This document shows, piece after piece, positions 31,986 through 40,671 of a stretch of 64,000 nucleotides of DNA. The notes beneath the pieces are model-generated. The model had not been told where the DNA came from. It did no database searches and saw only the letters and a list, made by a program, of their open reading frames with translations. The DNA comes from Arthrobacter woluwensis (GTDB lineage: Bacteria; Actinomycetota; Actinomycetes; Actinomycetales; Micrococcaceae): contig NZ_JAUSXR010000001.1 of the NCBI RefSeq assembly GCF_030816155.1, positions 1,674,001 to 1,738,000 on the forward strand, written 5' to 3'. The first letter of the stretch is position 1. Each line of letters opens with the position of its first letter. Position numbers and translations under genes: made by a program.

Positions 31986-32946
31986 CGGGCACCGTCTTCT
32001 CCCAGACGGGGGCCCGGTTCACCACGCGGTAGCCGAGGCCCTCGTACAGCGCGAGGGCCCCGGTGCCGTTGCCGGAGTCCATGTCGAGCGCCGCGGTCGT
32101 CATCCCATCCGCGGCGTAGCGCCGCAGAGCCTCCTCCAGGAGATGGCGCGCGAGACCACGTCCGCGGTGTTCCGGATGCACGCCGACCAGCTCCGTGTAG
32201 CCTTCCACGCGGCCGTGCAGCCGTTCGATCTCGGGGTCATGGCTGCCCAGGTGATACGCCACGGGTGAGCCGGTGGACATCTCCCGCACCACGAAGCTCC
32301 AGTCCCTCCGGACCTCGGGATTCCCCACGCGCCGGGCCCAAGACTCCTCGGTCCGGGGCGCGCTCCCCCAGTGGCCGGCGAAGGCGATGTTGTGCAGGAC
32401 CCGGGTCGCCTCGTCCAGGTCCGGCGTCCAGTCCAGGAGTTCGTAGCCTGGTGCGATCGGGCGGGCCGGAGGCAGTTCGTCCAAGCCACGGTGCATCTCG
32501 TTGAACCAGCGCACGATCGCGAAGCCCTCGGACTCCAACAGCCTCGCGGGGCCCTGGACATGGTCCTCATGCTGGGCCCGGAGCGCCATCCCGGGCAGCC
32601 CGCGGTCCGCGGCGAGGCGCCCGGTCCGCTCCTGCTGCCAGCGGAGAACGTCTCTCCCGATGCCTCTTCGGAGCCAGGCGGGATCCACGCCGCCTTCGGT
32701 GCGCACGACACCGCCGTCCCCCACGGCGGTGACCCGGCCGTGGGCGCGGGGCACGCCGTCGTCGTCGAAGGCCAGGATGGCGTCCGAAGCCGCGTCGTGC
32801 AGCTCGAAGAACGTCTCCAGGTCCTCGGCCTTCTCAAACCACGTGTGCTGCTCCGCCTCGGCGATCCGTGCCACGAGCTGCGCCCAGGCCGGAATGTCGG
32901 TCCGTTGCGGCGCACGGACCCGGAGTCCCCCGAATTCCTCAGTCAT
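31975..32946 (-). CDS. GNAT family N-acetyltransferase (two-domain, mycothiol synthase-like layout)
   Basis: A 323-residue protein with two GNAT-like halves: a degenerate N-terminal one (LRRGIGRDVLRW near residues 93-104) and a C-terminal active one with the acetyl-CoA motif VGVHPEHRGRGLARHLL (about 258-274) and NGTGALALYEGLGY. This layout resembles mycothiol synthase MshD but the substrate is unknown. The ATG at 32946 lies 6 nt after a TAGGCT box; a GTG at 32952 is less likely. It lies 40 bp downstream of cydDC on the same strand but has its own promoter-like box. Confidence 0.88.
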   Translation of the reverse strand: MTEEFGGLRVRAPQRTDIPAWAQLVARIAEAEQHTWFEKAEDLETFFELHDAASDAILAFDDDGVPRAHGRVTAVGDGGVVRTEGGVDPAWLRRGIGRDVLRWQQERTGRLAADRGLPGMALRAQHEDHVQGPARLLESEGFAIVRWFNEMHRGLDELPPARPIAPGYELLDWTPDLDEATRVLHNIAFAGHWGSAPRTEESWARRVGNPEVRRDWSFVVREMSTGSPVAYHLGSHDPEIERLHGRVEGYTELVGVHPEHRGRGLARHLLEEALRRYAADGMTTAALDMDSGNGTGALALYEGLGYRVVNRAPVWEKTVPATP

Positions 32947-32952
32947 CGGCAC

Positions 32953-32958
32953 AGCCTA
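32953..32958 (-). promoter_or_regulatory. -10 box of leaderless promoter (GNAT gene)
   Basis: TAGGCT on the minus strand ends 6 nt before the ATG at 32946. Confidence 0.5.
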
Positions 32959-32986
32959 TCCCGGGCACGCCGGGCGCCACCCGCTG

Positions 32987-35900
32987 TCAGGGGCGGCGCG
33001 TCGGGCCACCCACCGGCTCCCGCGTGCCCAGATCCAGCCGGCCCGGAAGACGTGACAGATCCTCGGTGCGGTGCGAAACGACCACGAGCGTCTCCCCGTC
33101 CAGCGAGGTGACGAGGTCGCTCAGGAGCGCATCCGCCGCCTCAGCGTCCAGATGGGCCGTCGGCTCATCGAGAAGCAGGACGTTCGCCCCGGCCAGCAGA
33201 GTTCGCGCGACGGCAAGACGCTGCCGCTGGCCACCGGACAGGAAGCTCCCGCCCGGTCCGATGCGCGTGTCGAGACCGTCCGGCATGCTCCGGACCGCAT
33301 CGGCGAGACCCACCCGTTCGAGGCTCGCCCACAGGGCGTCCTCCCCCGCCGCGTCATCCCGGGAACGGGCGAGCGCCAGATTGCCGCGGACGGTCGAATC
33401 GAAGACATGGGACTCCTGAGGGCACCAAGCGAGGTGCCCGCGCACGGAGATCGCGCCCTCCCGCGGCGGCAGGAAGCCCAGCAGCGCGGCGAGCAGCGTG
33501 GATTTGCCGCTGCCGGACGGCCCGGAGATCCCGAGAGGCCTGCCCGGTTCGGCGGATCCACTGAAGCCGGCGAAGACGGCGTCCGAGTCCGGCCAGGCGA
33601 CGGACAGGTCCTCGAAGGAGAGCCCGCTGGGAGTCACGGCAGGCTCCACGAGCCGGGTTCCCCGCACCTCCCGGGCAGGTTCCGGCGCGGTGGCAGCCGT
33701 CAGCCGCTCCTCCAGCCGGCGGAGGGCGGGCTTGAGACGGGTCGCGGAGAGGTGCGCCTGGAAGGACTCCTGCAGCGCGAGCAGCATGAAAGCGACGACC
33801 GCGGTGCGCTCCGCCAGTTCCTGCCCGGTCCCGAGGGTCACCGACTGCACGACGACGGCGGCGGCCCCCGCGACGCACGCCGCCACGGTGAGAGCCAGCC
33901 CGGACCCTTCGGCCCACGCCGCGCGACGGGCGGCCTGCACCATCTCGCCGGAGAGGCGTCCCGCCTCCGCGACGACCCGCCCGCTCAGACCGTTCCCCCG
34001 CACGTCCTTCCAGGACTGCAGCGCGGACGCGACCCAGCGCAGGAGCGCCGACTTGCTCTCCAGCACGGCGCGGCTGGAACGCCGGTCGGCCCGGACGGCC
34101 ACGGCCGGGGCCACGACCAGCCCGATCAGACTGGCGAGGACCGTGACGGGTAGTGCGGCCGGCAGGACGAAGGCCGTCGCGGCCACGGCCAGCACGGCGG
34201 TGCCCACGGCGGTCCAGCGGGGCGCCAGGACCCGCGGGAGGATGTCGCGGTACTCGTCGACGTCGGCCACGACGGTGTCGAGGACGTTGCCGCCCTGCAT
34301 GACGCGCCGGATGCCGAGGGCCCGCCCGGAAAGACCTTCCCACACGCGGCCCCGCAGGTTCGTGGTCACGCGGAAGACGGCGTCGTGCATCACGAGCCGG
34401 TCGCAGTACCGCAGGACCGCCCGTCCGATGCCGAAGAACCGTACTCCGACGATCGCCGCCATGAGGTAGAGGATGGGCGGCTGGGAGCTCGCCCGGACGA
34501 TCAGCCAGCCGGACAGCGCCGCGAGGGCGATGGAGAACAGCTGCGCCAGGACGCCCAGCGCCGCCGCCCGCACCAGCCGCCAGCGGGAGCCGGCGAGGAG
34601 CGACACGGAGGCGCCGGACGCGGGCATGACCGCAGGCGACGAGGGTTCGCTCGCACGCTCCGCTGCAGGAGCCGCGGATGCCGCGGACCCCGCGGATGCC
34701 GTCGCTCCGCCGTCGCCGTCCGCCGTGGCCGCTGCGGCGCGCGTGACCGACTGGGCGTCAGAGGTCTGAACGACACCACCACGGACGGGCACGGACTCCT
34801 CCGCCAGTGCGAGCGTCGCGGGTTCGTGGCTGACCAGGAGCACGGGAAGCACTCCGGCCAGCTCACGGAGCGAGGCACGGACCGTCTCGGCACGTGCGGG
34901 ATCCAGGTGGGCCGTGGGTTCATCCACGAGCAGCACGTCCGCGCCGAGTTCCGCGAGCAGGAAGGCCCGCGCGAGAGCCACACGTCGCTGCTCCCCCGGG
35001 CTGAGATCGGCGATCCGGAGATCCGCCAATTCGTCAGCAGCGGCCAGGCGGGTGCTCCGTGCCAGCCGGTCCGGCGTCGCCTGGTCACCGGCCCAGAAGG
35101 CGAGCTCATCGCGCACCCGTTCCTCGAGGAACTCGGGGTGCTGCGGAGCGTACGCCACGGCGAGTTCGCCGGTCTCCTCCGGACGGGATCCCTCCGGAGA
35201 CGCCTCCCTGAGGCGCAACACCGTGCCCACGGACTCCGCACCGGGTTCCAGCGTTCCGGCCAGGGCCGAGAGCAGCGTGCTCTTGCCGCAGCCGCTCGGA
35301 CCCGTGAGGGCGGTGATCTTTCCTGGGCGCAGCGTGGTGGTCACAGGCCCCAGGGTGATCCCGCGGGATGGGAAGGTCACGGCCAGGCCTTCGAGCCCGA
35401 GCCCGGGACCGGTCGCGGAGGCGACGCTCTCGATCTGAAGCCGGCGCGGCTTCGGCGCGTCCAGGACGTCATTCACCGCTTCCAGCGCCAGTTTGCCGTC
35501 CTCACTCGCGTGGTAGGCGGCGCCCATGGACCGCAGCGCCTGGTAGCACTCGGGCGCGAGAATGAGGGCCAGCAAGCCGGCTTCGAGCGGCATCTGTCCG
35601 TGCACCAGGCGCACGCCGATCGTCACGGCCACGAGGGCCACGGAGATGGTGGCGATGAGTTCCAGGGCCAGAGCGGACAGGAAGGCGACGCGCAGGGTCG
35701 CCATGGACTCCCGGCGGTGCTGTTCGCCCACAGCTTCCAGCGCCGAACGCTGCTGCTTCGAACGCCCGAGGCCCAGGAGCACGGGCAGCCCGCGCGCGAG
35801 TTCCACCAGATGTGAGGAGAGGACGTCGAGCGAGCGGTATGCCTTCTCCAGGTTCTCCTGGCTGTGCCGCCCGATCAGGATCATGAACAGCGGCACCAGC

Positions 35901-36400
35901 GGGATCGTCAGCACGATGATCAGGGCGCTGAGCCAATCGGCCAGCAGGATCCTCGCCCCCACGAGCAGCGGCACGGTCGCGCAGTTGACCAGGCTGGGCA
36001 GGAACTCGGTGTAATAGCGGTCCAGCTCATCCAGCCGCCGGGTGGCCAGCAAGGCGTCGGCCCCTCGTCCCGCGGACCCGGCAGGCCGGCGCCCACCGAG
36101 GAGGGCGGCGAGCAGACGGGTCCGCAGGCTCTCCTTCACCTCGACGACGGCGGCCCGCGCGGCGACCGACTGCCCCCACGCGGAGGCGGCCCGGAGCAGA
36201 GCCCCCAGCACCCCTCCGCCGACCAGCGGGACGAGCGCGCCGGCGTCGGCGGCCCTCCCCGCGGCGAGGAGGGCGATCCCGCCCGCCAGCGCCTGGGCCA
36301 GCAGCACCAGCCCCAGGGCGTTGACGGCCCCGAGCAGCCCCATCACATAGACGGGTCCCTTCGGCCCGGGCGGGAACGGTGACTTCGTGGTCCGCGCCAT
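32987..36400 (-). CDS. cydDC: fused thiol reductant ABC exporter CydDC
   Basis: CydDC exports cysteine/glutathione-type reductants and is needed to assemble cytochrome bd. This 1137-residue protein joins both half-transporters, each with a membrane domain followed by an ATPase. First half: about six membrane segments, Walker A GPSGCGKSTLL near residues 367-377, signature LSPGEQRRVALARA, Walker B VLLVDEPTAHLD. An Ala/Ser-rich linker of about 50 residues follows. Second half: another membrane domain, GPSGSGKSTLL near residue 960, LSGGQRQRLAVART and VLLLDEPTAHLD. The LSPGE signature of the first half is slightly degenerate. It starts 3 bp after the cydB stop, so cydA-cydB-cydDC form one operon. 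Confidence 0.95.
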   Translation of the reverse strand: MARTTKSPFPPGPKGPVYVMGLLGAVNALGLVLLAQALAGGIALLAAGRAADAGALVPLVGGGVLGALLRAASAWGQSVAARAAVVEVKESLRTRLLAALLGGRRPAGSAGRGADALLATRRLDELDRYYTEFLPSLVNCATVPLLVGARILLADWLSALIIVLTIPLVPLFMILIGRHSQENLEKAYRSLDVLSSHLVELARGLPVLLGLGRSKQQRSALEAVGEQHRRESMATLRVAFLSALALELIATISVALVAVTIGVRLVHGQMPLEAGLLALILAPECYQALRSMGAAYHASEDGKLALEAVNDVLDAPKPRRLQIESVASATGPGLGLEGLAVTFPSRGITLGPVTTTLRPGKITALTGPSGCGKSTLLSALAGTLEPGAESVGTVLRLREASPEGSRPEETGELAVAYAPQHPEFLEERVRDELAFWAGDQATPDRLARSTRLAAADELADLRIADLSPGEQRRVALARAFLLAELGADVLLVDEPTAHLDPARAETVRASLRELAGVLPVLLVSHEPATLALAEESVPVRGGVVQTSDAQSVTRAAAATADGDGGATASAGSAASAAPAAERASEPSSPAVMPASGASVSLLAGSRWRLVRAAALGVLAQLFSIALAALSGWLIVRASSQPPILYLMAAIVGVRFFGIGRAVLRYCDRLVMHDAVFRVTTNLRGRVWEGLSGRALGIRRVMQGGNVLDTVVADVDEYRDILPRVLAPRWTAVGTAVLAVAATAFVLPAALPVTVLASLIGLVVAPAVAVRADRRSSRAVLESKSALLRWVASALQSWKDVRGNGLSGRVVAEAGRLSGEMVQAARRAAWAEGSGLALTVAACVAGAAAVVVQSVTLGTGQELAERTAVVAFMLLALQESFQAHLSATRLKPALRRLEERLTAATAPEPAREVRGTRLVEPAVTPSGLSFEDLSVAWPDSDAVFAGFSGSAEPGRPLGISGPSGSGKSTLLAALLGFLPPREGAISVRGHLAWCPQESHVFDSTVRGNLALARSRDDAAGEDALWASLERVGLADAVRSMPDGLDTRIGPGGSFLSGGQRQRLAVARTLLAGANVLLLDEPTAHLDAEAADALLSDLVTSLDGETLVVVSHRTEDLSRLPGRLDLGTREPVGGPTRRP

Positions 36401-36403
36401 GCG

Positions 36404-37453
36404 TCAGGACTGCCTGGTGAGGGCGCGCTGCAGGACGGCCGGCAGCACCGTGTGGGACTGCGGGATCAGCTCCGCGCTGATCCGGCGACGGAACACCCAG
36501 TACGTCCACGCCTGGTAGGCGATGACGAGCGGCAGACCGATGCACGCGACCACCGTCATGAGACCCAGCGTGTAGTCGCTCGAGGAGGCGTTCGAGATGG
36601 TCAGGTTGAAGGCCGGATCCAGCGTGGACGGGAGGACCACGGGGTACACGGCGGAGAAGATCGCCGCCGTCCCGCTCGCCAGGAAGGCGCCGAGCAGGAT
36701 GAAGGCCTTTCCTTCCTGGGCCTTGCGGGCCAGGAGCCAGGCGCAGACCGCCGCGACCACGGCCAGGCCGGTGAGGGCCCAGCTCCACCACTTGCCGTGC
36801 TGGAACTGCACCAGCAGGACCCAGCCGGCGATCGGGAGCAGGCCGAGGGGCAGCCAGCGGATCAGCCAGCGGCGTGCGCGGTGCCGGATCTCGCCGTCGG
36901 TCTTGAGCATGAGGAACGCGAGGGCGTGGACCAGCGCGAACAGCACGACGGCGAAGCCGCCGAGGATCGCGGGAGGCGTCAGCCAGGCGAACGGTCCGCC
37001 GACGCGGTCACCGTTGGCGTTCAGCGGCAGACCCGTCGTGCTCAGGGCCAGCGCCGCCCCGACACCGAACGCGGCCACGAAGGAACCCAGGGCGATCGCC
37101 CAGTCCCACGTAGTGCGCCAGCGGTCCGTGTTGATCTTGCCGCGGTATTCGAAGGCCACGGCGCGGAAGATCAGGCCCAGCAGCACCAGCAGCAGCGGGA
37201 GGTACAGGGCGGAGAAGAGGGAGGCGTACCAGTTCGGGAAGGCCGCGAACGTGGCGCCGCCGGCCGTCAGGAGCCACACTTCATTGCCGTCCCACACCGG
37301 GCCGACCGTGTTGAGGAGGACGCGGCGCTCCTTGTCGTTCCGGGCGAAGAGCTTCATGAGCATCCCGACGCCGAGGTCGAAACCCTCCAGGAAGAGGTAG
37401 CCGGTCCAGAGGACGGCGATGGCGATGAACCAGATGGTGGGCAGGGTTTCCAT
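36404..37453 (-). CDS. cydB: cytochrome bd ubiquinol/menaquinol oxidase subunit II
   Basis: CydB is the second membrane subunit of the bd-type terminal oxidase, which reduces oxygen to water at high affinity. The 349 residues form about eight to nine transmembrane segments; family stretches are WFIAIAVLWTGYLFLEGFDLG at the start, GNEVWLLTAGGATFAAFPNWYA, and FRAVAFEYRGKI. It starts 13 bp after the cydA stop and ends 3 bp before cydDC. Confidence 0.96.
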   Translation of the reverse strand: METLPTIWFIAIAVLWTGYLFLEGFDLGVGMLMKLFARNDKERRVLLNTVGPVWDGNEVWLLTAGGATFAAFPNWYASLFSALYLPLLLVLLGLIFRAVAFEYRGKINTDRWRTTWDWAIALGSFVAAFGVGAALALSTTGLPLNANGDRVGGPFAWLTPPAILGGFAVVLFALVHALAFLMLKTDGEIRHRARRWLIRWLPLGLLPIAGWVLLVQFQHGKWWSWALTGLAVVAAVCAWLLARKAQEGKAFILLGAFLASGTAAIFSAVYPVVLPSTLDPAFNLTISNASSSDYTLGLMTVVACIGLPLVIAYQAWTYWVFRRRISAELIPQSHTVLPAVLQRALTRQS

Positions 37454-37466
37454 GCTGTCTCTCCTC

Positions 37467-39056
37467 TCAGTAGGCGAAGGCCAGGACGTCGGTCTCCCGC
37501 TGGGAGCCTCCGCGTCCGTCCTCGTCCGGGGTGTCGTCGTCGTGGTGGGCGAGTTCCGGCATGGCGGAGGCCACCCCGCCGCGGATGTACGTGGTCAGCA
37601 GTCTGATCTCGACCACCATCAGCACCGCGTAGACCGTGGTCAGTGCGATGAGCGAGGTCAGGATCTCTCCCGCCGAGACCCCCGGCGACACCGCCGCGGC
37701 CGTGTACATGAACACGGGGTCTATGCCGTTCATATCGGGATTCGGCGCGACCACGAAGGGCTGCCGTCCCATCTCGGTGAAGATCCAGCCGGCGGCGTTG
37801 GCGCCGAACGGCGCCAGGATCCCGAACACGGCCAGGCGCATGAGCCAGCGGCTCGCGGGCACGGTCCCCCGGCGGGTCAGCCAGAGCGCGACGACGGCGG
37901 CCAGCGCGGCCAGGCCGCCGAAGCCGATCATCATCCGGAAGCCCCAGTAGGTGACTTCCATGACGGGGACGTACTGAATCTCCTTGCCCGCGCGGTCGCC
38001 GAGCTTCGGATCGTTCGGCAGGTGGGTGCCGTACTTCTCCTGATACTCCGGCACCAGGGTGTTCACGCCCTTGACCTCAGTGGTGAAGTCGCCCTTGGCC
38101 AGGAAGGAGAGGAGCCCGGGAACCTCGATCACGGCGACGATGTTGGAGCAGTCCTTCGACCCGAGGTCACCGACGCTGAGCACGGAGAACTGGGTGCCGT
38201 CGTGGCAGGCGGCCTCGGCGGCGGCCATCTTCATGGGCTGCTGCTCGAACATGAGCTTGCCCTGCAGGTCACCCGTGATCGACGTGCCGGCGAAGGAGAT
38301 GGCGGCCACGATCGCGCCGATGCGGAGCGAGCGGAGCCAGACGGTGTGGTCCGTCTTGTCCCGGCCCGGGACGGAGCGGGCCTCGCCGACCACCACGCGG
38401 CCCGAGGCGTCGACGGTGTCGATGCCGTCGGTGCGGCGCCGCCACAGGTGGTACCAGGCGATGCCCAGGAGGAATCCGCCGGCGACGGCGAGGGCGCCCA
38501 TGATGGTGTGACTGAAGGCCACGACCGCGGTGTTGTTCGTGAACACCGCCCAGGCGTCCACCATGCGTCCACGCCCGTCCTCCAGGGTCACACCCACCGG
38601 GTGCTGCATCCAGCTGTTGGCCACGATGATGAAGTACGCGGAGATGACGGAGCCGATCACCGCGATCCAGAGGCAGGCGAGGTGGACGCCCTTCTTCAGC
38701 TGCTTCCAGCCGAAGATCCAGAGCCCCAGGAAGGTCGACTCCACGAAGAACGCCAGCAGCGCTTCCATGGCGAGCGGGGCGCCGAACACGTCACCGACGA
38801 AGCGGCTGTACTCGCTCCACGCCATGCCGAACTGGAACTCCTGCACGATGCCCGTGGCCACGCCCATGATGAAGTTGATGAGGAAGAGCTTCCCCCAGAA
38901 CTTGGTCATGCGCAGGTACTCGGCCTTGCCGGTGCGATACCAGAGCGTCTGCATGAAGGCCACCACGAGGCCGAGGCCGATAGTGAGCGGCACCATCATG
39001 AAGTGATAGACGGTGGTGATGCCGAATTGCCACCGTGCGACTTCCAAGGCGTCCAT
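37467..39056 (-). CDS. cydA: cytochrome bd ubiquinol/menaquinol oxidase subunit I
   Basis: CydA carries hemes b558, b595 and d of the bd oxidase. The 529-residue protein begins MDALEVARWQFGITTVYHFM, with His18 matching the b595 ligand of E. coli (His19); the AFSHTIMGALAV helix carries the b558 His. The Q loop is of the short type found in actinobacteria. The ATG at 39056 is chosen by family N-terminus and the GGGGAA site upstream; the longer frame has no family support. It is the first gene of cydA-cydB-cydDC and faces blaI across 234 bp that hold three matching palindromes. Confidence 0.96.
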   Translation of the reverse strand: MDALEVARWQFGITTVYHFMMVPLTIGLGLVVAFMQTLWYRTGKAEYLRMTKFWGKLFLINFIMGVATGIVQEFQFGMAWSEYSRFVGDVFGAPLAMEALLAFFVESTFLGLWIFGWKQLKKGVHLACLWIAVIGSVISAYFIIVANSWMQHPVGVTLEDGRGRMVDAWAVFTNNTAVVAFSHTIMGALAVAGGFLLGIAWYHLWRRRTDGIDTVDASGRVVVGEARSVPGRDKTDHTVWLRSLRIGAIVAAISFAGTSITGDLQGKLMFEQQPMKMAAAEAACHDGTQFSVLSVGDLGSKDCSNIVAVIEVPGLLSFLAKGDFTTEVKGVNTLVPEYQEKYGTHLPNDPKLGDRAGKEIQYVPVMEVTYWGFRMMIGFGGLAALAAVVALWLTRRGTVPASRWLMRLAVFGILAPFGANAAGWIFTEMGRQPFVVAPNPDMNGIDPVFMYTAAAVSPGVSAGEILTSLIALTTVYAVLMVVEIRLLTTYIRGGVASAMPELAHHDDDTPDEDGRGGSQRETDVLAFAY

Positions 39057-39086
39057 GGATTCCCCATTCCCTCGTCGAGGCACAAC

Positions 39087-39103
39087 TTCTACGTTTCGTA
39101 GAA
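39087..39103. promoter_or_regulatory. BlaI-like operator 1 (cydA-proximal)
   Basis: TTCTACGTTTCGTAGAA: perfect 7-bp arms around TTT, 31 bp upstream of the cydA start codon. It shares the pattern TTCTACnnnnnGTAGAA with sites 2 and 3. Confidence 0.7.
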
Positions 39104-39110
39104 AACCTTC

Positions 39111-39127
39111 TTCTACAGAGTGTAGAA
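39111..39127. promoter_or_regulatory. BlaI-like operator 2 (middle)
   Basis: TTCTACAGAGTGTAGAA: perfect 7-bp arms around GAG. Its CTACA/TGTAG halves match the TACA/TGTA half-sites known for BlaI/MecI repressors. The centre is 24 bp from site 1, about two helix turns. Confidence 0.72.
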
Positions 39128-39173
39128 CAAAAAGGACCGTGACGCCGCCGCACGTGACACGCGAGACAGAGGC

Positions 39174-39190
39174 TTCTACTGAACGTAGAA
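39174..39190. promoter_or_regulatory. BlaI-like operator 3 (blaI-proximal)
   Basis: TTCTACTGAACGTAGAA: 6-bp perfect arms TTCTAC/GTAGAA. It lies just upstream of TAGATT (39209-39214), a possible -10 box for the blaI gene. Confidence 0.65.
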
Positions 39191-39290
39191 AAACGGGCCG
39201 AAACACGATAGATTGAGAGCTGCGCACCCACCGGGGACACCCGTCCCCCGAGGGTCATCATCAGCATTACAGAGGAGATGGACGCTTTCA

Positions 39291-39686
39291 ATGGCAAGCC
39301 TCGGGGATCTTGAGCGATCCGTCATGGACCTGCTGTGGGCCGGAACGGAGGCCACCACGGCCAACGACCTGCGTGATCAGCTCGCCAGCACCGACGCGGC
39401 CAGCGGAGGCAAGGAGCTCGCCGTGACCACGGTGCTCACCGTGCTCTCCCGGCTGGAGAAGAAGGGACTGGTGACCCGCGAACGCGGCACCCGCCCGCAC
39501 CGCTACCGCGCCGTCTCCACGCGCGCCGAACACACCGCCGAGCTGATGCGCGAAGTCCTGGGCTCCGCCCCGGACCGTGAAGCCGTCCTGGCGACCTTCG
39601 TCGGTTCCGTCAGCCCCGCCGAAGCCGACGCCCTCCGTCGCCTGCTCGGCGTGGACCCCTCCTCGGACCTCCCCTCCAGCAGCTGA
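39291..39686 (+). CDS. BlaI/MecI/CopY family transcriptional repressor
   Basis: A 131-residue winged-helix repressor of the Penicillinase_R (BlaI/MecI) family. It starts ASLGDLERSVMDLLWAG, then the recognition region AVTTVLTVLSRLEKKGLVTRER (about residues 40-62) and the wing GTRPHRYRAV; the C-terminal helices dimerise and end in GSVSPAEADALRRLLG. Family members bind paired TACA/TGTA half-sites and are cleaved when a partner membrane protease is activated. The ATG at 39291 has AGAGGAG about 13 nt upstream, rather far. The M56 protease gene follows 8 bp later. Three palindromes upstream are shared with cydA. Confidence 0.93.
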   Translation: MASLGDLERSVMDLLWAGTEATTANDLRDQLASTDAASGGKELAVTTVLTVLSRLEKKGLVTRERGTRPHRYRAVSTRAEHTAELMREVLGSAPDREAVLATFVGSVSPAEADALRRLLGVDPSSDLPSSS

Positions 39687-39694
39687 GGCATGCG

Positions 39695-40651
39695 GTGCTG
39701 ATCACCGCCTGGTTCCTGGCGGTCCTCGCGATCATCCTCGCCTGGCCGGCACCGGTGCTCCTGGCCCGGAGTTCCTGGCCGTCCCGCTCCCCCTTCGCCG
39801 CACTGGTGCTCTGGCAGGCCATCGGCCTCGCGGGCGGACTCTCCATGATCGGCGCCATGCTCTGTTACGGGCTCTCCCCGCTCGGGGACAATCTGGTCGC
39901 GGGGCTGCACGCCCTGATCCTGGTCATGCTCGGCAGTCAGTCCACCGAAGGCCTCGGCTTCTGGCACGCCTTCGCGCTCTCGACCGCCGGCGTGCTGACC
40001 GTGCACCTGCTCTTCACGCTGTTGCTCACCTACGTGCGGATCAGCACCGAACGACGCCGGCACCGAGAGCTCCTCGGCATCCTGAGCCACCCGCACGGCG
40101 ACTCCGGCACCGTGGTCATCCCGCACGCGGCGCCCGTGGCCTACTGCCTTCCTGGCGGAGCCCGCTCCATCACCGTGCTCTCCGACTCGCTCATGGAGGC
40201 CCTGGACGAGCGCGAACTGTCCGCGGTCCTGGCCCATGAAGACAGTCACCTGACGCAGCGGCACCACCTGCTGCTCTGGGCCTTCGCCGCCTGGAGGGCG
40301 GCCCTCCCCTGGCTCCCCACCACCCGCGTCGCCCAGCGCGCGGTGAACGAGCTGCTGGAGATGCTGGCCGACGACGACGCCTTGAAGGTCACTGACGCGG
40401 GCACGCTCGTGCGCGCGGTCGCCGTCGTCGCGGAAGGTCAGCAGCCGCGGCGCACCGCCCTGGATGCCGACACGGCCCTGGCCGGCGACGACGCCGCGGT
40501 GTCCGCCACGACGGTGGCCCGCGTGAAGCGGCTGCTCAACGGCGCTCCCGCCCTCCCGGCCGCGCAGCGGGGCCTGGTCCTGGCGTCCTCGGTCCTGCTG
40601 CTTCTGGTGCCGACGGCCCTCCTGATCGTCCCGGGCCTCATCCACCTCTAG
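39695..40651 (+). CDS. M56 family (BlaR1-like) membrane metalloprotease
   Basis: A 318-residue membrane protease. It has about three hydrophobic segments in the first 110 residues, a cytoplasmic zinc-protease domain with the HExxH site HEDSH at residues 181-185 and a following acidic stretch (LLEMLADDDAL), and one C-terminal membrane helix (LVLASSVLLLLVPTALLIV). Unlike classical BlaR1/MecR1 it has no extracellular penicillin-binding sensor domain, so the signal is unlikely to be a beta-lactam bound by this protein. It starts with GTG, 8 bp after the blaI stop. Its probable substrate is the neighbouring repressor. Confidence 0.9.
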   Translation: MLITAWFLAVLAIILAWPAPVLLARSSWPSRSPFAALVLWQAIGLAGGLSMIGAMLCYGLSPLGDNLVAGLHALILVMLGSQSTEGLGFWHAFALSTAGVLTVHLLFTLLLTYVRISTERRRHRELLGILSHPHGDSGTVVIPHAAPVAYCLPGGARSITVLSDSLMEALDERELSAVLAHEDSHLTQRHHLLLWAFAAWRAALPWLPTTRVAQRAVNELLEMLADDDALKVTDAGTLVRAVAVVAEGQQPRRTALDADTALAGDDAAVSATTVARVKRLLNGAPALPAAQRGLVLASSVLLLLVPTALLIVPGLIHL

Positions 40652-40671
40652 AGTGGCAGCACCGGGCCGGA

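Noticed and set aside
31467..32946. DinB-GNAT pair as a toxin-antitoxin or stress module
   Set aside because: The genes are convergent and overlap only at their 3' ends; nothing in either protein resembles toxin or antitoxin families.
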